Shown here: positions 34,974 through 45,112 of the stretch, piece after piece
Position numbering within the stretch: the stretch's first letter is position 1
How the letters are laid out: the number at the start of each line of letters is the position of its first letter
Origin: Psychrobacter sp. Pi2-52
GTDB taxonomy: Bacteria; Pseudomonadota; Gammaproteobacteria; Pseudomonadales; Moraxellaceae
NCBI RefSeq assembly: GCF_904846705.1
Contig: NZ_CAJHBS010000013.1
Location: forward strand, 1 to 64,000
Direction: 5' to 3'
Length of the DNA: 64,000 bases
The notes under the pieces: model-generated
Databases searched by the model: none
What the model saw: only the letters and a program-made list of their open reading frames with translations
What the model was told of the DNA's origin: nothing
Translations under genes and position numbers: made by a program

Positions 34974-37163
34974 ATGCAAGCAGGCGAATACCATATCCAA
35001 GATGGCGATATTATCTTAAACCAAGGGCGACAGGTGCAGACTATCAGTGTGAGTAATACTGGTGATAGACCTATCCAAATTGGCTCGCATTATCACTTTT
35101 ATGAAGTCAATGATGCCTTGAGTTTTGACAGAGAGCAAACTCGGGGGTTTCGCCTAAATATTATCTCTGGCACCGCTGTACGTTTTGAGCCTGGTCAATC
35201 GCGGGAAGTGGAATTGGTGGCATACGCTGGCAAGCAAGATGTATATGGTTTTGCTGGGCGTGTCATGGGCGCAGCTCATCCAGACAAAGCATCAGAGAGC
35301 GTCACTGATAAAAAGGTAACCACTACTTCGCAAAAGCGAGTCAGTCGTCGTATTTATGCTGAGCATTTTGGTCCTACAACAGGCGATAAAGTCCGTCTTG
35401 CCGATACCGAGCTTTGGCTACAGGTTGAAGCAGATTTAACCAGTCATAAAGATACTGCTGTTGATCAAGCAGATACGTCGCAAAGTGGTGAGAGTAGTAG
35501 CAAGCCTGTTGAAATTAAAGGTGAAGAAGTTAAATTTGGCGGTGGTAAAGTCATCCGTGATGGTATGGGACAAGGACAATTGCTGGGTGCGGAAGTTGCC
35601 GATACGGTTATTACCAATGCATTGGTCGTTGACTATACAGGCATCTATAAAGCGGATATCGGTATCAAAGATGGTCGTATCAGTGCTATTGGAAAAGCGG
35701 GCAATCCTGATATCCAGCCTGCCATCGATATTGCGATTGGCGGTGCTACTGAGATTATAGCTGGTGAAGGTAAAATTCTGACAGCAGGTGGCGTCGATAG
35801 TCATATCCACTTTATCGCACCTCAGCAATGCGAGACAGCGCTTATGTCAGGAGTTACGACGATGCTGGGCGGCGGCACAGGGCCAGCTCAAGGAACTCTC
35901 GCGACTACTTGTACGCCAGGGGCTTATCATATTGCCTCAATGCTAAAGTCTACGGACAGTATTCCCATGAATATCGGATTACTGGGCAAAGGAAATGTGA
36001 GTGTACCAGAACCCATCGCTGAACAAATCGAAGCAGGTGCCGTAGGGCTAAAGCTACATGAAGATTGGGGTACAACCCCGCAAGCCATCGATAACTGCTT
36101 GAGTGTCGCTGACGACTATGATGTGCAAGTAGCTATTCATACCGATACTTTAAATGAAAGTGGCTATCTCGAAAGTACGCTCGCTGCTTTTAAAAACCGC
36201 TGTATCCATACTTTTCATACTGAAGGGGCAGGTGGTGGCCATGCGCCTGATATTCTAAAGGCTATTAGCGAGTCGCATGTGCTGCCATCTTCAACCAACC
36301 CAACGCGCCCATACACCGTCAATACTATTGATGAGCATCTCGATATGCTGATGGTTTGTCATCACCTAAGTCCTGCTATTGCTGAAGATGTGGCCTTTGC
36401 TGAAAGCCGTATTCGTCAAGAAACCATTGCCGCAGAAGATATCTTGCATGATTTGGGTGCCATCTCGATGATGAGTAGCGATTCACAAGCGATGGGACGG
36501 GTGGGTGAAGTAGTCATCCGTACATGGCAAACCGCGCACAAAATGAAAGTTCAACGTGGCCATCTAGCGCCAGATGCAACGGCCATCATTGAAGATGAGA
36601 AGCAGTACATCACTTTGACAGACTATGACCAAAGCGCGGGCAACGATAACTTCCGTATCAAACGCTATATCGCAAAATATACAATAAACCCTGCGATTAC
36701 TCACGGTATTAGCGATATGGTCGGCTCAATCGAAGTGGGAAAATGGGCAGATATGGTGCTATGGTCGCCCAAGTTTTTTGGGGTAAAGCCTGAATGCATT
36801 ATCAAAGGTGGACTCATCGCTGCGGTACCGATGGGCGATATTAATGCCTCTATTCCTACTCCTCAGCCTGTGCATTATCGTCCTATGTTTGCGACATATC
36901 CAAAATCGGTTGCCCAAACCAGCATTACCTTTATGTCGCAAGCGGCGATCGACAAACAAGTAGATAAGCAGCTTGAATTGACCAAAGTCATTCAGCCCGT
37001 ACATGGCATCCGTAAAATTCGTAAAAGCGATATGCGCTTTAACAGCTACTGCCCAGATATGGATATCAATCCTGAGACCTATGAAGTACGCGCTGATGGT
37101 AAGACACTCACCTGTGAGCCAGCTGATGTATTACCCATGGCACAGCGTTACTTTTTATTTTAG
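34974..37163 (+). CDS. ureC: Urease beta-alpha fusion protein
   Basis: One uninterrupted 729-residue frame joins a complete beta subunit (about residues 1-100, from [13 protein letters not shown] to FAGRVMGA) to a complete alpha subunit (about 125-729), through a polar linker of about 25 residues. All alpha active-site residues are present: His277 and His279, Lys360 (carbamylated) in GLKLHEDWG, His389, His415, Cys462 and His463/464 on the flap, and Asp503. The C-terminus [14 protein letters not shown] is canonical. Alpha has two inserts: about 25 residues near 157-182 and about 20 near 532-555. The protein hydrolyses urea with UreA. Usually beta (UreB) and alpha (UreC) are separate proteins in bacteria. 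Confidence 0.93.
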   Translation: MQAGEYHIQDGDIILNQGRQVQTISVSNTGDRPIQIGSHYHFYEVNDALSFDREQTRGFRLNIISGTAVRFEPGQSREVELVAYAGKQDVYGFAGRVMGAAHPDKASESVTDKKVTTTSQKRVSRRIYAEHFGPTTGDKVRLADTELWLQVEADLTSHKDTAVDQADTSQSGESSSKPVEIKGEEVKFGGGKVIRDGMGQGQLLGAEVADTVITNALVVDYTGIYKADIGIKDGRISAIGKAGNPDIQPAIDIAIGGATEIIAGEGKILTAGGVDSHIHFIAPQQCETALMSGVTTMLGGGTGPAQGTLATTCTPGAYHIASMLKSTDSIPMNIGLLGKGNVSVPEPIAEQIEAGAVGLKLHEDWGTTPQAIDNCLSVADDYDVQVAIHTDTLNESGYLESTLAAFKNRCIHTFHTEGAGGGHAPDILKAISESHVLPSSTNPTRPYTVNTIDEHLDMLMVCHHLSPAIAEDVAFAESRIRQETIAAEDILHDLGAISMMSSDSQAMGRVGEVVIRTWQTAHKMKVQRGHLAPDATAIIEDEKQYITLTDYDQSAGNDNFRIKRYIAKYTINPAITHGISDMVGSIEVGKWADMVLWSPKFFGVKPECIIKGGLIAAVPMGDINASIPTPQPVHYRPMFATYPKSVAQTSITFMSQAAIDKQVDKQLELTKVIQPVHGIRKIRKSDMRFNSYCPDMDINPETYEVRADGKTLTCEPADVLPMAQRYFLF

Positions 37164-37325
37164 AGCTTATGATGCACGTTTATAGGTTCTCTAGGACAGT
37201 GAGCCATAAACCATGTATGCCAATGATCAGTTGGTTTCTTGAGTGAGATCATATCTTTATTCCCAACACTTTTATCATCAATACTATTGACCAATAGTTT
37301 GAGCAACAACAGCCAGAGAATAATA

Positions 37326-37964
37326 ATGAAAATATTTAATACCCGTCTAAGTGCGCCTAGCGATGTCCAAAAAGCACAATTGGTAGAACAGTATAAAGCC
37401 GATGATTACCTGCTATTAGATTTTGATACTCGTCAGCATTCCCGCTTTAGAGCCATTACTGTTTCAGGTGAGGCAGTTGGTGTTGACCTACCTCGTACAG
37501 GCGTCTTAAAAGGAGATGACGTCCTTATCAATGCATCAGGGGAGTTGATGCAAGTCATCGCCAAGCCGCAAGCGGTGACTAAGGTGACTGCTGACAATGA
37601 CTTTCTACTAATGAAAGGGGCTTATCATTTGGGCAATCGTCATGTGCCATTGATGTTTGACCACAGTTTTGATCAGGGTGAGGCAGGCTATGCGCTGTAC
37701 TTTGAAAACGATCATGTACTTGCACAAATGTTAGAAAACCTCGGTCTACATATCGAGTCTACCTCAGTGCCATTCGAACCCGAAACAGGCGCTTATCAAA
37801 AGGGTCAAGGGCATTCGCATGGCCACTCTCACTCCCATGCACATTCGCATAGTGACTCTCATAGTCATAAGGAAAGTCATAGCCATGATGAAAGCCACAG
37901 CCACGGACATCAACATAGCCATAGTCATCATGATGCGCCTGTAGGTCGTTCAAATGATGATTAA
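37326..37964 (+). CDS. ureE: Urease accessory protein UreE with histidine-rich tail
   Basis: UreE is the nickel-binding metallochaperone of urease maturation. The chain of 212 residues starts at MKIFNTRLSAP; an open frame continues upstream to 37239 but does not resemble UreE. The central part has the expected GAYHLGNRHVPLMF segment with the conserved His. The C-terminal tail of about 45 residues contains 18 histidines, a form known from nickel-storing UreE proteins. The end overlaps the ureF start by 11 nt. Confidence 0.93.
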   Translation: MKIFNTRLSAPSDVQKAQLVEQYKADDYLLLDFDTRQHSRFRAITVSGEAVGVDLPRTGVLKGDDVLINASGELMQVIAKPQAVTKVTADNDFLLMKGAYHLGNRHVPLMFDHSFDQGEAGYALYFENDHVLAQMLENLGLHIESTSVPFEPETGAYQKGQGHSHGHSHSHAHSHSDSHSHKESHSHDESHSHGHQHSHSHHDAPVGRSNDD

Positions 37965-38748
37965 TACCAGTGCTCAGCCTACTCAGTCTGCCCAACTTGG
38001 ACAGCTACTGATGCTGGCATCGAGCAATTTGCCGATTGGTAGCTATACCTATTCGCAAGGTGTGGAGTCAGCGATTGAGTCTGGGGTTGTCTCTGATGAA
38101 GCCAGTACGCTTACATTTATGCAGGACTATCTAGCGCTTGCAGTGGTTGGCTACGAGCTGCCTGTATTAGGGCTGATAATGTGCGCACTCAGCCAAGGTC
38201 ATGAAGCGCTAGCAGCAAATTTAGCACATGATTATCACGCTGGCCTAGAGAGTAAAGAGTTTGTACTGGAGTCGCAGCAGTTGGCACAAGCCATGGTGTC
38301 TTGGCTCAACGAAGTCCTGAGTCTTGGCATACCGGTCGAAATACCTGAAGATGGATTTTTGCCGCTATTTGCTCATATTGCTCAGCATTGGCAGCTGCCA
38401 CTAGCGCAGTCAATGACTACTTATGGATTTGCGCAATTAGAGAACATGGTGCTCGCTGCTGTGAAGACAGTGCCGCTAGGACAGATGGCAGGTCAGCGTA
38501 TTCTGTGGCAATTACAAAGCGATTTGGGTGCTCAGGTTGATGCTTTAAGCGATGATGTACAGCATGTCTTTGATGCTCTAGTTATGTCGACAAACACGGC
38601 CAATACTGTAGGTAATAGTGAAGAGTCGGACTGTCAGCAGCTATGCCAAGACCTCTATGAATCGCTTAATATCTCTAATAACTTGCCCAATTTGGCTATT
38701 CTCTCAAGCATGCATGAGGAGCAATACAGTCGGTTGTTCCGCTCATAA
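37954..38748 (+). CDS. ureF: Urease accessory protein UreF
   Basis: UreF forms the pre-activation complex with UreD and UreG and regulates the GTPase UreG. The opening LLMLASSNLPIGSYTYSQGVES is typical. The helical body ends with SSMHEEQYSRLFRS, the usual UreF C-terminal pattern with the conserved Arg-Ser. Two adjacent ATG codons at 37954 and 37957 are possible starts, both overlapping ureE, which implies translational coupling. A polar insert of about 15 residues occurs near residue 215. Confidence 0.92.
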   Translation: MMINTSAQPTQSAQLGQLLMLASSNLPIGSYTYSQGVESAIESGVVSDEASTLTFMQDYLALAVVGYELPVLGLIMCALSQGHEALAANLAHDYHAGLESKEFVLESQQLAQAMVSWLNEVLSLGIPVEIPEDGFLPLFAHIAQHWQLPLAQSMTTYGFAQLENMVLAAVKTVPLGQMAGQRILWQLQSDLGAQVDALSDDVQHVFDALVMSTNTANTVGNSEESDCQQLCQDLYESLNISNNLPNLAILSSMHEEQYSRLFRS

Positions 38749-38805
38749 CTGTACTTTTATTTCTATTTATACTTATTAATATACAAACTGTTTTAGGAAA
38801 TCAAT

Positions 38806-39495
38806 ATGTCTCTAACTCCGCTCAAACCAAAAAACTCTCACGCTGCATCAGACGTACAGACTGATAGCGATAGCCAGAAACCGTCTTCTGCCTTATCGTG
38901 CTTACGCCTTGGTATTGGTGGGCCAGTTGGTAGTGGTAAGACTGCTTTGACATTAAGGCTATGCCAAAACCTGCGTGATACGGTCAATATGGCAGTGGTG
39001 ACCAATGATATCTATACCAAAGAAGATTCAGAGTTTTTGACCCGCAATGATGCCATGCCTGCTGAGCGTATCCGCGGTGTAGAGACGGGCGGCTGTCCAC
39101 ATACGGCTATCCGCGAAGATGCTTCTATTAATCTGACTGCGATTGCTGAGCTACAAGCAACTTTTGAAGGGTTGGAGTTGATTATCATTGAGTCAGGTGG
39201 CGACAATCTAGCTGCGACATTTAGCCCAGAGTTGTCTGATTTGACCTTGTACGTCATTGATGTCTCTGCAGGCGATAAGATACCTCGTAAAGGTGGCCCC
39301 GGTATTACCAAGTCTGATTTGTTGATTATCAATAAGACCGACCTTGCACCAATGGTTGGTGCTTCGCTGGAAGTGATGGAACGCGATGCCAAAAAAATGC
39401 GTGGCGACAAACCTTTTGTATTTAGCAATATGAAAACAGGCGATGGGTTAAATGAGATTATCGCCTTTATTAAAGAACATGGCATGCTTGCCTAA
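38806..39495 (+). CDS. ureG: Urease accessory GTPase UreG
   Basis: UreG is the SIMIBI-class GTPase that powers nickel insertion into urease. Walker A GPVGSGKT lies at residues 39-46. The nickel-binding [11 protein letters not shown] and the [15 protein letters not shown] segment are intact, as is NKTDLAP for guanine recognition. It has about 30 extra hydrophilic residues at the N-terminus compared with common UreG. It follows ureF by 57 nt. Confidence 0.96.
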   Translation: MSLTPLKPKNSHAASDVQTDSDSQKPSSALSCLRLGIGGPVGSGKTALTLRLCQNLRDTVNMAVVTNDIYTKEDSEFLTRNDAMPAERIRGVETGGCPHTAIREDASINLTAIAELQATFEGLELIIIESGGDNLAATFSPELSDLTLYVIDVSAGDKIPRKGGPGITKSDLLIINKTDLAPMVGASLEVMERDAKKMRGDKPFVFSNMKTGDGLNEIIAFIKEHGMLA

Positions 39496-39545
39496 AGAGC
39501 AGATGAGCTTTTACCATTAAAATATAAAGAATAAGGAAAACCCGC

Positions 39546-40298
39546 ATGACACAGTATACAAAAGGTCTTCATATCGAAAACTCTCGCTTCTCACAAGTGC
39601 TCTCAGCTCGTCATATCGTGTCTGGTTCGGCTGTGATGATGACATCGCTAATGCTGCCGTCATTGGCGCAGGCGCATTCAGGTCATATTCACTCCACTAC
39701 CACGCAAGCGCCATTGTTTTTGGGTACGTTGCAAGCAGGACTGATGCATCCAGTCACTGGCCTTGATCATCTGTTTTTGGCAGTAGGCATGGGCATGTTG
39801 TTTTATGGTCTACAAAAGCAGCGCTTAGGCATGATGTCATTGACGGCAGGGTTGTCATTAGGTGCGATATTGGGCACGGCTGGCGTGCTGATTGGCGGTA
39901 TCGCATTTGCTACATCATCTGGGCTGATTGAAGTGGCGATATCACTGTCGGTGGTTGTATTGGCTATGGTCTTGATGAGCCAGAAAAGCAGACAAGAAGC
40001 ATTCTCTGCGCAGACTCATACAGCACGCACGCCAAGCATTCAGCAGGTGTCATTGTTTGGTTTTGGTGGTTTGGCCGTCTTTCATGGCATGGCACATGCG
40101 CTGGAAGTACCAGCAAATGCTGGCGTGAGTGGTCAGCTGGGATTTTATGCAGGGATGATGGTCACGATGCTAGCATTATATGCAGTTGGTACGCTGGTTA
40201 GTCAGCAGTTGCAGCAACGCTTTAGTGATAGCTTATGGTTACAGCGCGGGCTAGTGTTGCTAGGATTGAGCGCCGTATTTGCGCCTGTTTTGGTGTAA
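39546..40298 (+). CDS. ureJ: HupE/UreJ family nickel permease
   Basis: HupE/UreJ proteins are inner-membrane nickel permeases tied to hydrogenase or urease clusters. This 250-residue protein has a signal peptide ending AQA-HSGH (about residue 43), six predicted helices, the metal-binding HPVTGLDHL motif at residues 68-76, and a second His in FHGMAHALE. Its place right after ureG supports nickel supply to urease. A double-sided terminator follows. Confidence 0.9.
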   Translation: MTQYTKGLHIENSRFSQVLSARHIVSGSAVMMTSLMLPSLAQAHSGHIHSTTTQAPLFLGTLQAGLMHPVTGLDHLFLAVGMGMLFYGLQKQRLGMMSLTAGLSLGAILGTAGVLIGGIAFATSSGLIEVAISLSVVVLAMVLMSQKSRQEAFSAQTHTARTPSIQQVSLFGFGGLAVFHGMAHALEVPANAGVSGQLGFYAGMMVTMLALYAVGTLVSQQLQQRFSDSLWLQRGLVLLGLSAVFAPVLV

Positions 40299-40390
40299 GG
40301 CGCGCTTTATAGTACGAGTACGATGTTTATAGATTCGATGTTTGTAAAGTTGATAGTTGTGACTGATTTTATCTAGTTAACGAACGCCAT

Positions 40391-40431
40391 AAAAAATGCG
40401 CCCCCGATCAAAAGGTCGGGGGCGCATTTTA
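40391..40431. terminator. Bidirectional terminator between ureJ and tig
   Basis: A 15-bp stem, AAAATGCGCCCCCGA paired with TCGGGGGCGCATTTT across an 8-nt loop, lies at 40393-40430. A-runs and T-runs allow termination of both converging transcripts. Confidence 0.92.
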
Positions 40432-40481
40432 GTTTTGATAACTGACTACAGCATATCTAAAAAGACAGCTTGTCGTATCAA

Positions 40482-41825
40482 TTACATTGCTTGCTGCTGT
40501 TGTTGCTGAGCCGCTAGCAAGTCTTGGTAGCTAACTTCTTTGTCAGTTACTTTACCTTGAGCGATCAAGTAATCTACTACTTGGTCTTCTAGTACAACAG
40601 ACTCAATGTTAGCGCGCTGCTGCTTGTCATTGGTGTAGTACTCGATTACTTCTGCTGGATCTTCGTAGTTTTCAGCGGCTTCTTTGATGAAGGTTTCTAC
40701 ACGCTCTTGATCTACTTCTAAGCCTTTGGTATCGATAACACGGGCAACGATGATGCCAAGACGGGCAGCACGTAGCGCTTGCTCTTCAAATAGCTCATTT
40801 GGCAGCATGTCTTTATCGAAGCTATCAGCATTCGCGCCGAACTGCTGAGAAAAACGTTGCATCATCATGTTGCGTTGACGCTCGATTTCTTGCTCTAGCA
40901 TAGCGTTTGGTACGTCAAACTCGTTCTTTTCTAGCAATGCGTCAAAAGTTGCTTGTTTAACTTGGCTACGCGCAGCGTTTTTGATTTCGCGTTCCATGTT
41001 TTTGCGTACGTCTTCTTTCAACTTCTCAACGCCGCCTTCTTTTACGCCGAATAGCTCAAGGAACTCTTCGTTGATTTCAGGTAGCTTAGATTTTTCAACC
41101 AATTTTACGTTGATTTTGAACTGAGCTTCTTTACCAGCTAGGTTCTCAGCTTGGTAATCTTCTGGGAAAGTTACGTCGATGATTTTTTCTTCGCCAGCTT
41201 TCATGCCTTTGATACCAGCTTCAAAACCTGGAATCATTTGGTTGCTACCGATAACTAGTTTAAAGTCTTCAGCAGAGCCGCCTTCGAATTTTTCGCCGTC
41301 GATAGAGCCTTCAAAGTCAAAAGTCACTTGGTTGTCTTTCGCAGCCATGCCCTTTTTCTCAACGAACTCTTCACGTTGCTTTTGTAGGTTTTCGATCATG
41401 GTGTCAACGTCTTCTTCACTCACTTGTGCAGTGTGACGCTCAACTTCGATCTCATCGATACCTTGTACGTCAACTTCTGGGAAGATTTCAACAGTGGCTT
41501 GATATACCAAGAAATCGTCTTCAAGTTTTACGTCGTCGATGTTAGGCATGCCAACAGCACGGATGTCTTCAGATTTGATCGCTTCAAATACAGTATCACG
41601 GATTACATCGTTGATAACTTCTTGTTGAATGCCAGCACCGTACTGAGAGCGGATGTGTGACATAGGGACGTTACCTTTACGGAAACCGTCAATCTTGGCG
41701 GTTTTCGCAACTTGGCGAATACGGCCTTCAACTTTGTTTTGAATTTTTTCAACGGGCACTTTAACCGTTAGCTGGGTTTCTTTATTAGATAGCTTGTTGG
41801 TTGTGACTTGTAAATCTGTAGCCAT
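40482..41825 (-). CDS. tig: Trigger factor
   Basis: Trigger factor is the ribosome-associated chaperone and peptidyl-prolyl isomerase. The ribosome-binding signature GFRKGNVP lies at residues 47-54. The FKBP-type domain is seen from [13 protein letters not shown] to [12 protein letters not shown]. The helical C-terminal domain ends in a glutamine tract ([10 protein letters not shown]). Length of 447 is normal. In most gammaproteobacteria tig directly precedes clpP on the same strand; here it has the same orientation, but the urease genes lie between. Confidence 0.96.
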   Translation of the reverse strand: MATDLQVTTNKLSNKETQLTVKVPVEKIQNKVEGRIRQVAKTAKIDGFRKGNVPMSHIRSQYGAGIQQEVINDVIRDTVFEAIKSEDIRAVGMPNIDDVKLEDDFLVYQATVEIFPEVDVQGIDEIEVERHTAQVSEEDVDTMIENLQKQREEFVEKKGMAAKDNQVTFDFEGSIDGEKFEGGSAEDFKLVIGSNQMIPGFEAGIKGMKAGEEKIIDVTFPEDYQAENLAGKEAQFKINVKLVEKSKLPEINEEFLELFGVKEGGVEKLKEDVRKNMEREIKNAARSQVKQATFDALLEKNEFDVPNAMLEQEIERQRNMMMQRFSQQFGANADSFDKDMLPNELFEEQALRAARLGIIVARVIDTKGLEVDQERVETFIKEAAENYEDPAEVIEYYTNDKQQRANIESVVLEDQVVDYLIAQGKVTDKEVSYQDLLAAQQQQQQAM

Positions 41826-42359
41826 GTTAATTACACCTTTAGGATTAAGTAGTACGTTTGATTAATGAAATAGTACTTAGGGTTAAATGGTAATAGACAG
41901 ACCGCGCCTCAAATTACGGGCATGTACGACGGGCTGCCGTTGAAATAAATAGGGGATAGCGATAGCGCACAACGTCAAATTCAGTGCCAGTAGCAATCGC
42001 CGCTGATACCAAAAGGTGAATCTGCTGAGGTTGTCCATGCTATCAAATATCGATAATAAACCGTTAATGCACCGCATAATAACGCTTTTTGGTGAATTAT
42101 ACAGCCAAATAACGGATTTCAACAAAATTTTAAAAGTAGAACAGTATAATCTATCTGTTTATTAAAGTAAAAATTATCTCTTTGATGGCATGTTTCCTTA
42201 TGTTGCTTGCTCTTGTATGACTTAATTTTATATAAAAATTTGACCATATTCGTATTCAATAAATAAGATAACGGATAAAAAACAGCGATAAGGTTGTAAG
42301 CGCATTATGAGCATTAAGCGCACTTACGGATAGCTATAGATAGAATAGCTATAAGGTAC
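41826..42359. other. Intergenic region upstream of tig
   Basis: About 530 AT-rich bases upstream of tig and downstream of rdgB on the minus strand. A minus-strand open frame at 41883-42080 could code for about 65 residues with a hydrophobic middle, but it has no good ribosome-binding site. I see no clear promoter or RNA. Confidence 0.45.
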
Positions 42360-43013
42360 TTATAAAGGTAGCTGCGCCAATAGCTGCTGGATTGCCTGAC
42401 TACGATGGCTGATGCTGTTTTTATCAGCAGCGCTTAGACTAGCCGCACTGGCTTGTAAATCAGGTAACCAAAACAGTGGATCATAACCAAAGCCACCATC
42501 ACCATGCGCTGTCTCTGAAATCTCGCCATGCCATAATCCTTGGGCGATGATTGGTAACGGATCATCAGCATGACGTACCATTGCCAGTACGCAAACAAAC
42601 ATACCTTTGATCGGAGCATCTGGACTCGCTGCGCGGATAGGTTGCAAGTCAGCGACGAGCTTGGCATTGTTTTTACTATCGTTGCCGTGCTCACCAGCGT
42701 AGCGAGCAGAGTAGATACCTGGCGCATTACCTAGTGCAGGCACGCACAGTCCTGAATCATCAGCAATCGCAAGCAGTCCACTGATACGGCTCGCATGACG
42801 GGCTTTGATAATGGCGTTTTCTACAAAGCTTAAACCATCCTCGATCGCATCTTCGATATCGAGCTGACCTTGCGGGATGATCGTCACATCCAAATTTGCC
42901 TCAGCGAATAGCCGTTTAAACTCAGCCAATTTGCCTTTATTGTTGCTAGCCAGTACCCATTGGTTGCTAGATGTCGGATGGGTAGCAGTTAACGAGGTAT
43001 CAGTGGTGCTCAT
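42360..43013 (-). CDS. rdgB: Non-canonical purine NTP pyrophosphatase (RdgB/HAM1)
   Basis: This house-cleaning enzyme hydrolyses ITP, dITP and XTP to monophosphates, keeping them out of nucleic acids. Signature elements are ASNNKGKLAEF at residues 22-32, ENAIIKARHAS, ADDSGLCVPALGNAPGIYSARYAG, and the C-terminal SHRSQAIQQLL. The first 18 residues are an extra Ser/Thr-rich tail. Length and motifs are normal. It is transcribed away from sodB. Confidence 0.94.
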   Translation of the reverse strand: MSTTDTSLTATHPTSSNQWVLASNNKGKLAEFKRLFAEANLDVTIIPQGQLDIEDAIEDGLSFVENAIIKARHASRISGLLAIADDSGLCVPALGNAPGIYSARYAGEHGNDSKNNAKLVADLQPIRAASPDAPIKGMFVCVLAMVRHADDPLPIIAQGLWHGEISETAHGDGGFGYDPLFWLPDLQASAASLSAADKNSISHRSQAIQQLLAQLPL

Positions 43014-43565
43014 AGAGTCAGTCCGTTATGTGAAAATGATGAAGAGTTATTATTTGAGTAGGTTTTACTTATCTTTTATAGCGTTAACCGATAAATTGTT
43101 TGTCGATTGAAGTAGTTATACTAATCATGATAACGCATGAGTTTGGAAGGAGTGCGGTTACTGCTTAATAAATAACCAATCGCTATACAGATTGTACGGG
43201 CTATAACATTTGGTAACTGATATTATTGGTCACTATTGCTATAATAGATACCAAGCTACAATGAATTATATCTTATAGCTTGTGAATATTAAGTTAATAA
43301 AAGTCTATAAAGTCAGAGACTTGGCTTTTTGGCGAAGAATAATAGCAATAAGTAACCGCTAGGTTAATTTTGGATTCATAATGATACGTGATATTGTATT
43401 GAGCAGTACCGTGTATCAAGCGATAAAGTTCATTTCAAACAATAAACTCAGCCAATTTAGTCCGCTATTTTATAGTGTTTTTTGCGGTGTAAAAATAGCG
43501 TAAAATTCAGTTTCTATAAGCAAGTTTTTATAAACTAACGGCTAAACAGCAAGGATAAAATAATT
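43014..43565. other. Divergent intergenic region, rdgB and sodB
   Basis: About 550 AT-rich bases. The sodB ribosome-binding site AAGGA is at about 43552-43556. I find no clear regulator site, RNA gene or ORF. Confidence 0.5.
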
Positions 43566-44195
43566 ATGTCAAACATTACTTTACCAGACCTACCATATGC
43601 AAAAGACGCACTAGAGCCACATATCAGTGCCGAAACGCTAGAGTATCATCATGACAAGCATCATGCTGCTTATGTAAACAAGCTAAAAGACATGTTGCCA
43701 GGTTCTGGTCTAGAAGACAAAACATTGCCAGAAATCATCGTAGCGACTGCTAAAGATGACAGCAAGCAAGGTATGTTCAACCAAGCAGCTCAAGTATGGA
43801 ACCACACGTTCTACTGGAACTGCATGACGCCAACGAACGGCGGCGGCGAACCTACTGGCGATCTAAAAGCAAAAATCGAAGAAGATTTCGGTAGCTACGA
43901 CAAGTTCCGTGAAGAGTTCAAAAATGCAGCGTTGACTCAGTTTGGTTCAGGTTGGGCATGGCTAGTTGCTGATAAAGTCGGTGGCAAATTGTCAATCGCC
44001 AAAACTGCTAACGCTGACACCCCACTTGCACATGACCAAGTAGCGGTATTGACTTGTGATGTATGGGAACACGCGTACTATGTAGATTACCGTAACCGTC
44101 GTCCTGACTATGTTGATACGTTCCTAGACAAGCTAGTGAACTGGGACTACGCAAACGCAAAATATAAAGGTCAAGATGCTGGCGTTGAAGAGTAA
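43566..44195 (+). CDS. sodB: Superoxide dismutase, Fe type
   Basis: This enzyme dismutates superoxide in the cytoplasm. Metal ligands are His28, His80 in VWNHTFYW, Asp165 and His169 in DVWEHAYYVDY. The iron-type pattern AAQVWNHTFYWNCM (with Gln in place of the Mn-type Gly) favours iron, although metal preference cannot be proven from sequence. Length is 209 residues. An AAGGA site precedes the ATG. A clean terminator follows, so it is monocistronic. Confidence 0.95.
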   Translation: MSNITLPDLPYAKDALEPHISAETLEYHHDKHHAAYVNKLKDMLPGSGLEDKTLPEIIVATAKDDSKQGMFNQAAQVWNHTFYWNCMTPTNGGGEPTGDLKAKIEEDFGSYDKFREEFKNAALTQFGSGWAWLVADKVGGKLSIAKTANADTPLAHDQVAVLTCDVWEHAYYVDYRNRRPDYVDTFLDKLVNWDYANAKYKGQDAGVEE

Positions 44196-44220
44196 TCTTT
44201 AACGACCAAGTATTTGATTA

Positions 44221-44252
44221 AAAAAGAGGACACCGCGAGGTGTCCTTTTTTT
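44221..44252 (+). terminator. Intrinsic terminator of sodB
   Basis: AGGACACC (44227-44234) pairs with GGTGTCCT (44239-44246) around the tetraloop GCGA, followed by seven T residues. Confidence 0.92.
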
Positions 44253-44323
44253 GTGTGATAACTTTCTATAATAGCTTTCTATTTCGATATTTGATTAAAA
44301 CATATTTCTGATAGAGTATCGTC

Positions 44324-44355
44324 ATTACGCCATTACGCTATTACGCTATTAGGCG
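44324..44355. repeat. 8-bp tandem repeat overlapping an SDR stop codon
   Basis: Four units of ATTACGCT (first copy ATTACGCC, last copy ATTAGGCG) lie at 44324-44355. The SDR stop codon sits in the last copy. Confidence 0.8.
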
Positions 44356-45089
44356 ATACCGCCGTTTGCGCCGATATTTTGTCCAGTAACCCAAGCTGCT
44401 TCTTCACTGACTAAAAATGCTACCACACGAGCGATATCGACTGGCTCACCGATACGGTTAAACGGTGACATGCTAGCAAGTCTCTCTACCGTGTCATCCG
44501 ATTTACCTTGATGAAATAGTTCAGTGTCAGTAGGGCCGGGAGATACTGCATTGACCGTGATGTTACGCGCGCCGACTTCTTTGGCAAATATACGGGTCAG
44601 CTGATCGACCGCGCCTTTGGTCGCACAGTAGGTGCCGTAACTAGGTAGCAGCATGCGAGTGGTTGTGCTTGAGAGATTTACGACACGACCACCGTCATTG
44701 AGTTTAGTCGCAGCTTCACGCAATGTATTGAACGTGCCTTTTACATTGATAGCAAATATACGGTCAAAGTCTTCATCGGTAGTCTCGGCAATGGGTTTAT
44801 TAATCATTATACCTGCGCTATTGACCAGAATATCTGGCTTACCAAACGCGCTGATAGTGGCATCAAACATTGCTTCGACTTGTTTGGCATTACTGACATC
44901 GGCTTGCACAGCGATAGCTTCACCGCCTGCTGATTTAATCTGGCTTACGATATCATTGGCTGCTGCGTCATCATTTGCATAGTTAATAATTGTTTTGGCA
45001 CCTGCTGCCGCAAGTAATATAGCTATCTGTGCACCGATGCCTTTTGATGAACCAGTTACAATCGCGACTTTATTATTTAGTGTTGTCAT
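44349..45089 (-). CDS. Short-chain dehydrogenase/reductase (FabG-like)
   Basis: This 246-residue cytosolic oxidoreductase has the SDR cofactor site TGSSKGIG at residues 12-19, NSAG at 90-93, Ser140/141, and Tyr154-x-x-x-Lys158 in YCATK. The C-terminus VTGQNIGANGGIA is typical of the 3-oxoacyl-reductase-like group. The exact substrate is unknown. It lies 23 nt downstream of the HEAT-like gene on the same strand, so both may be on one transcript. Confidence 0.9.
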   Translation of the reverse strand: MTTLNNKVAIVTGSSKGIGAQIAILLAAAGAKTIINYANDDAAANDIVSQIKSAGGEAIAVQADVSNAKQVEAMFDATISAFGKPDILVNSAGIMINKPIAETTDEDFDRIFAINVKGTFNTLREAATKLNDGGRVVNLSSTTTRMLLPSYGTYCATKGAVDQLTRIFAKEVGARNITVNAVSPGPTDTELFHQGKSDDTVERLASMSPFNRIGEPVDIARVVAFLVSEEAAWVTGQNIGANGGIA

Positions 45090-45112
45090 GGGTACTAGCC
45101 TTTTTGGTTTGA

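Noticed and set aside
37239..37325. Upstream extension of the ureE frame
   Set aside because: The extra 29 residues do not resemble UreE. The conserved start is at 37326, although its ribosome-binding site is weak.
41883..42125. Minus-strand open frame of 80 codons upstream of tig
   Set aside because: It begins with TTG, has no ribosome-binding site, and matches nothing I recognise. A shorter ATG start at 42080 also lacks one. It may be chance.
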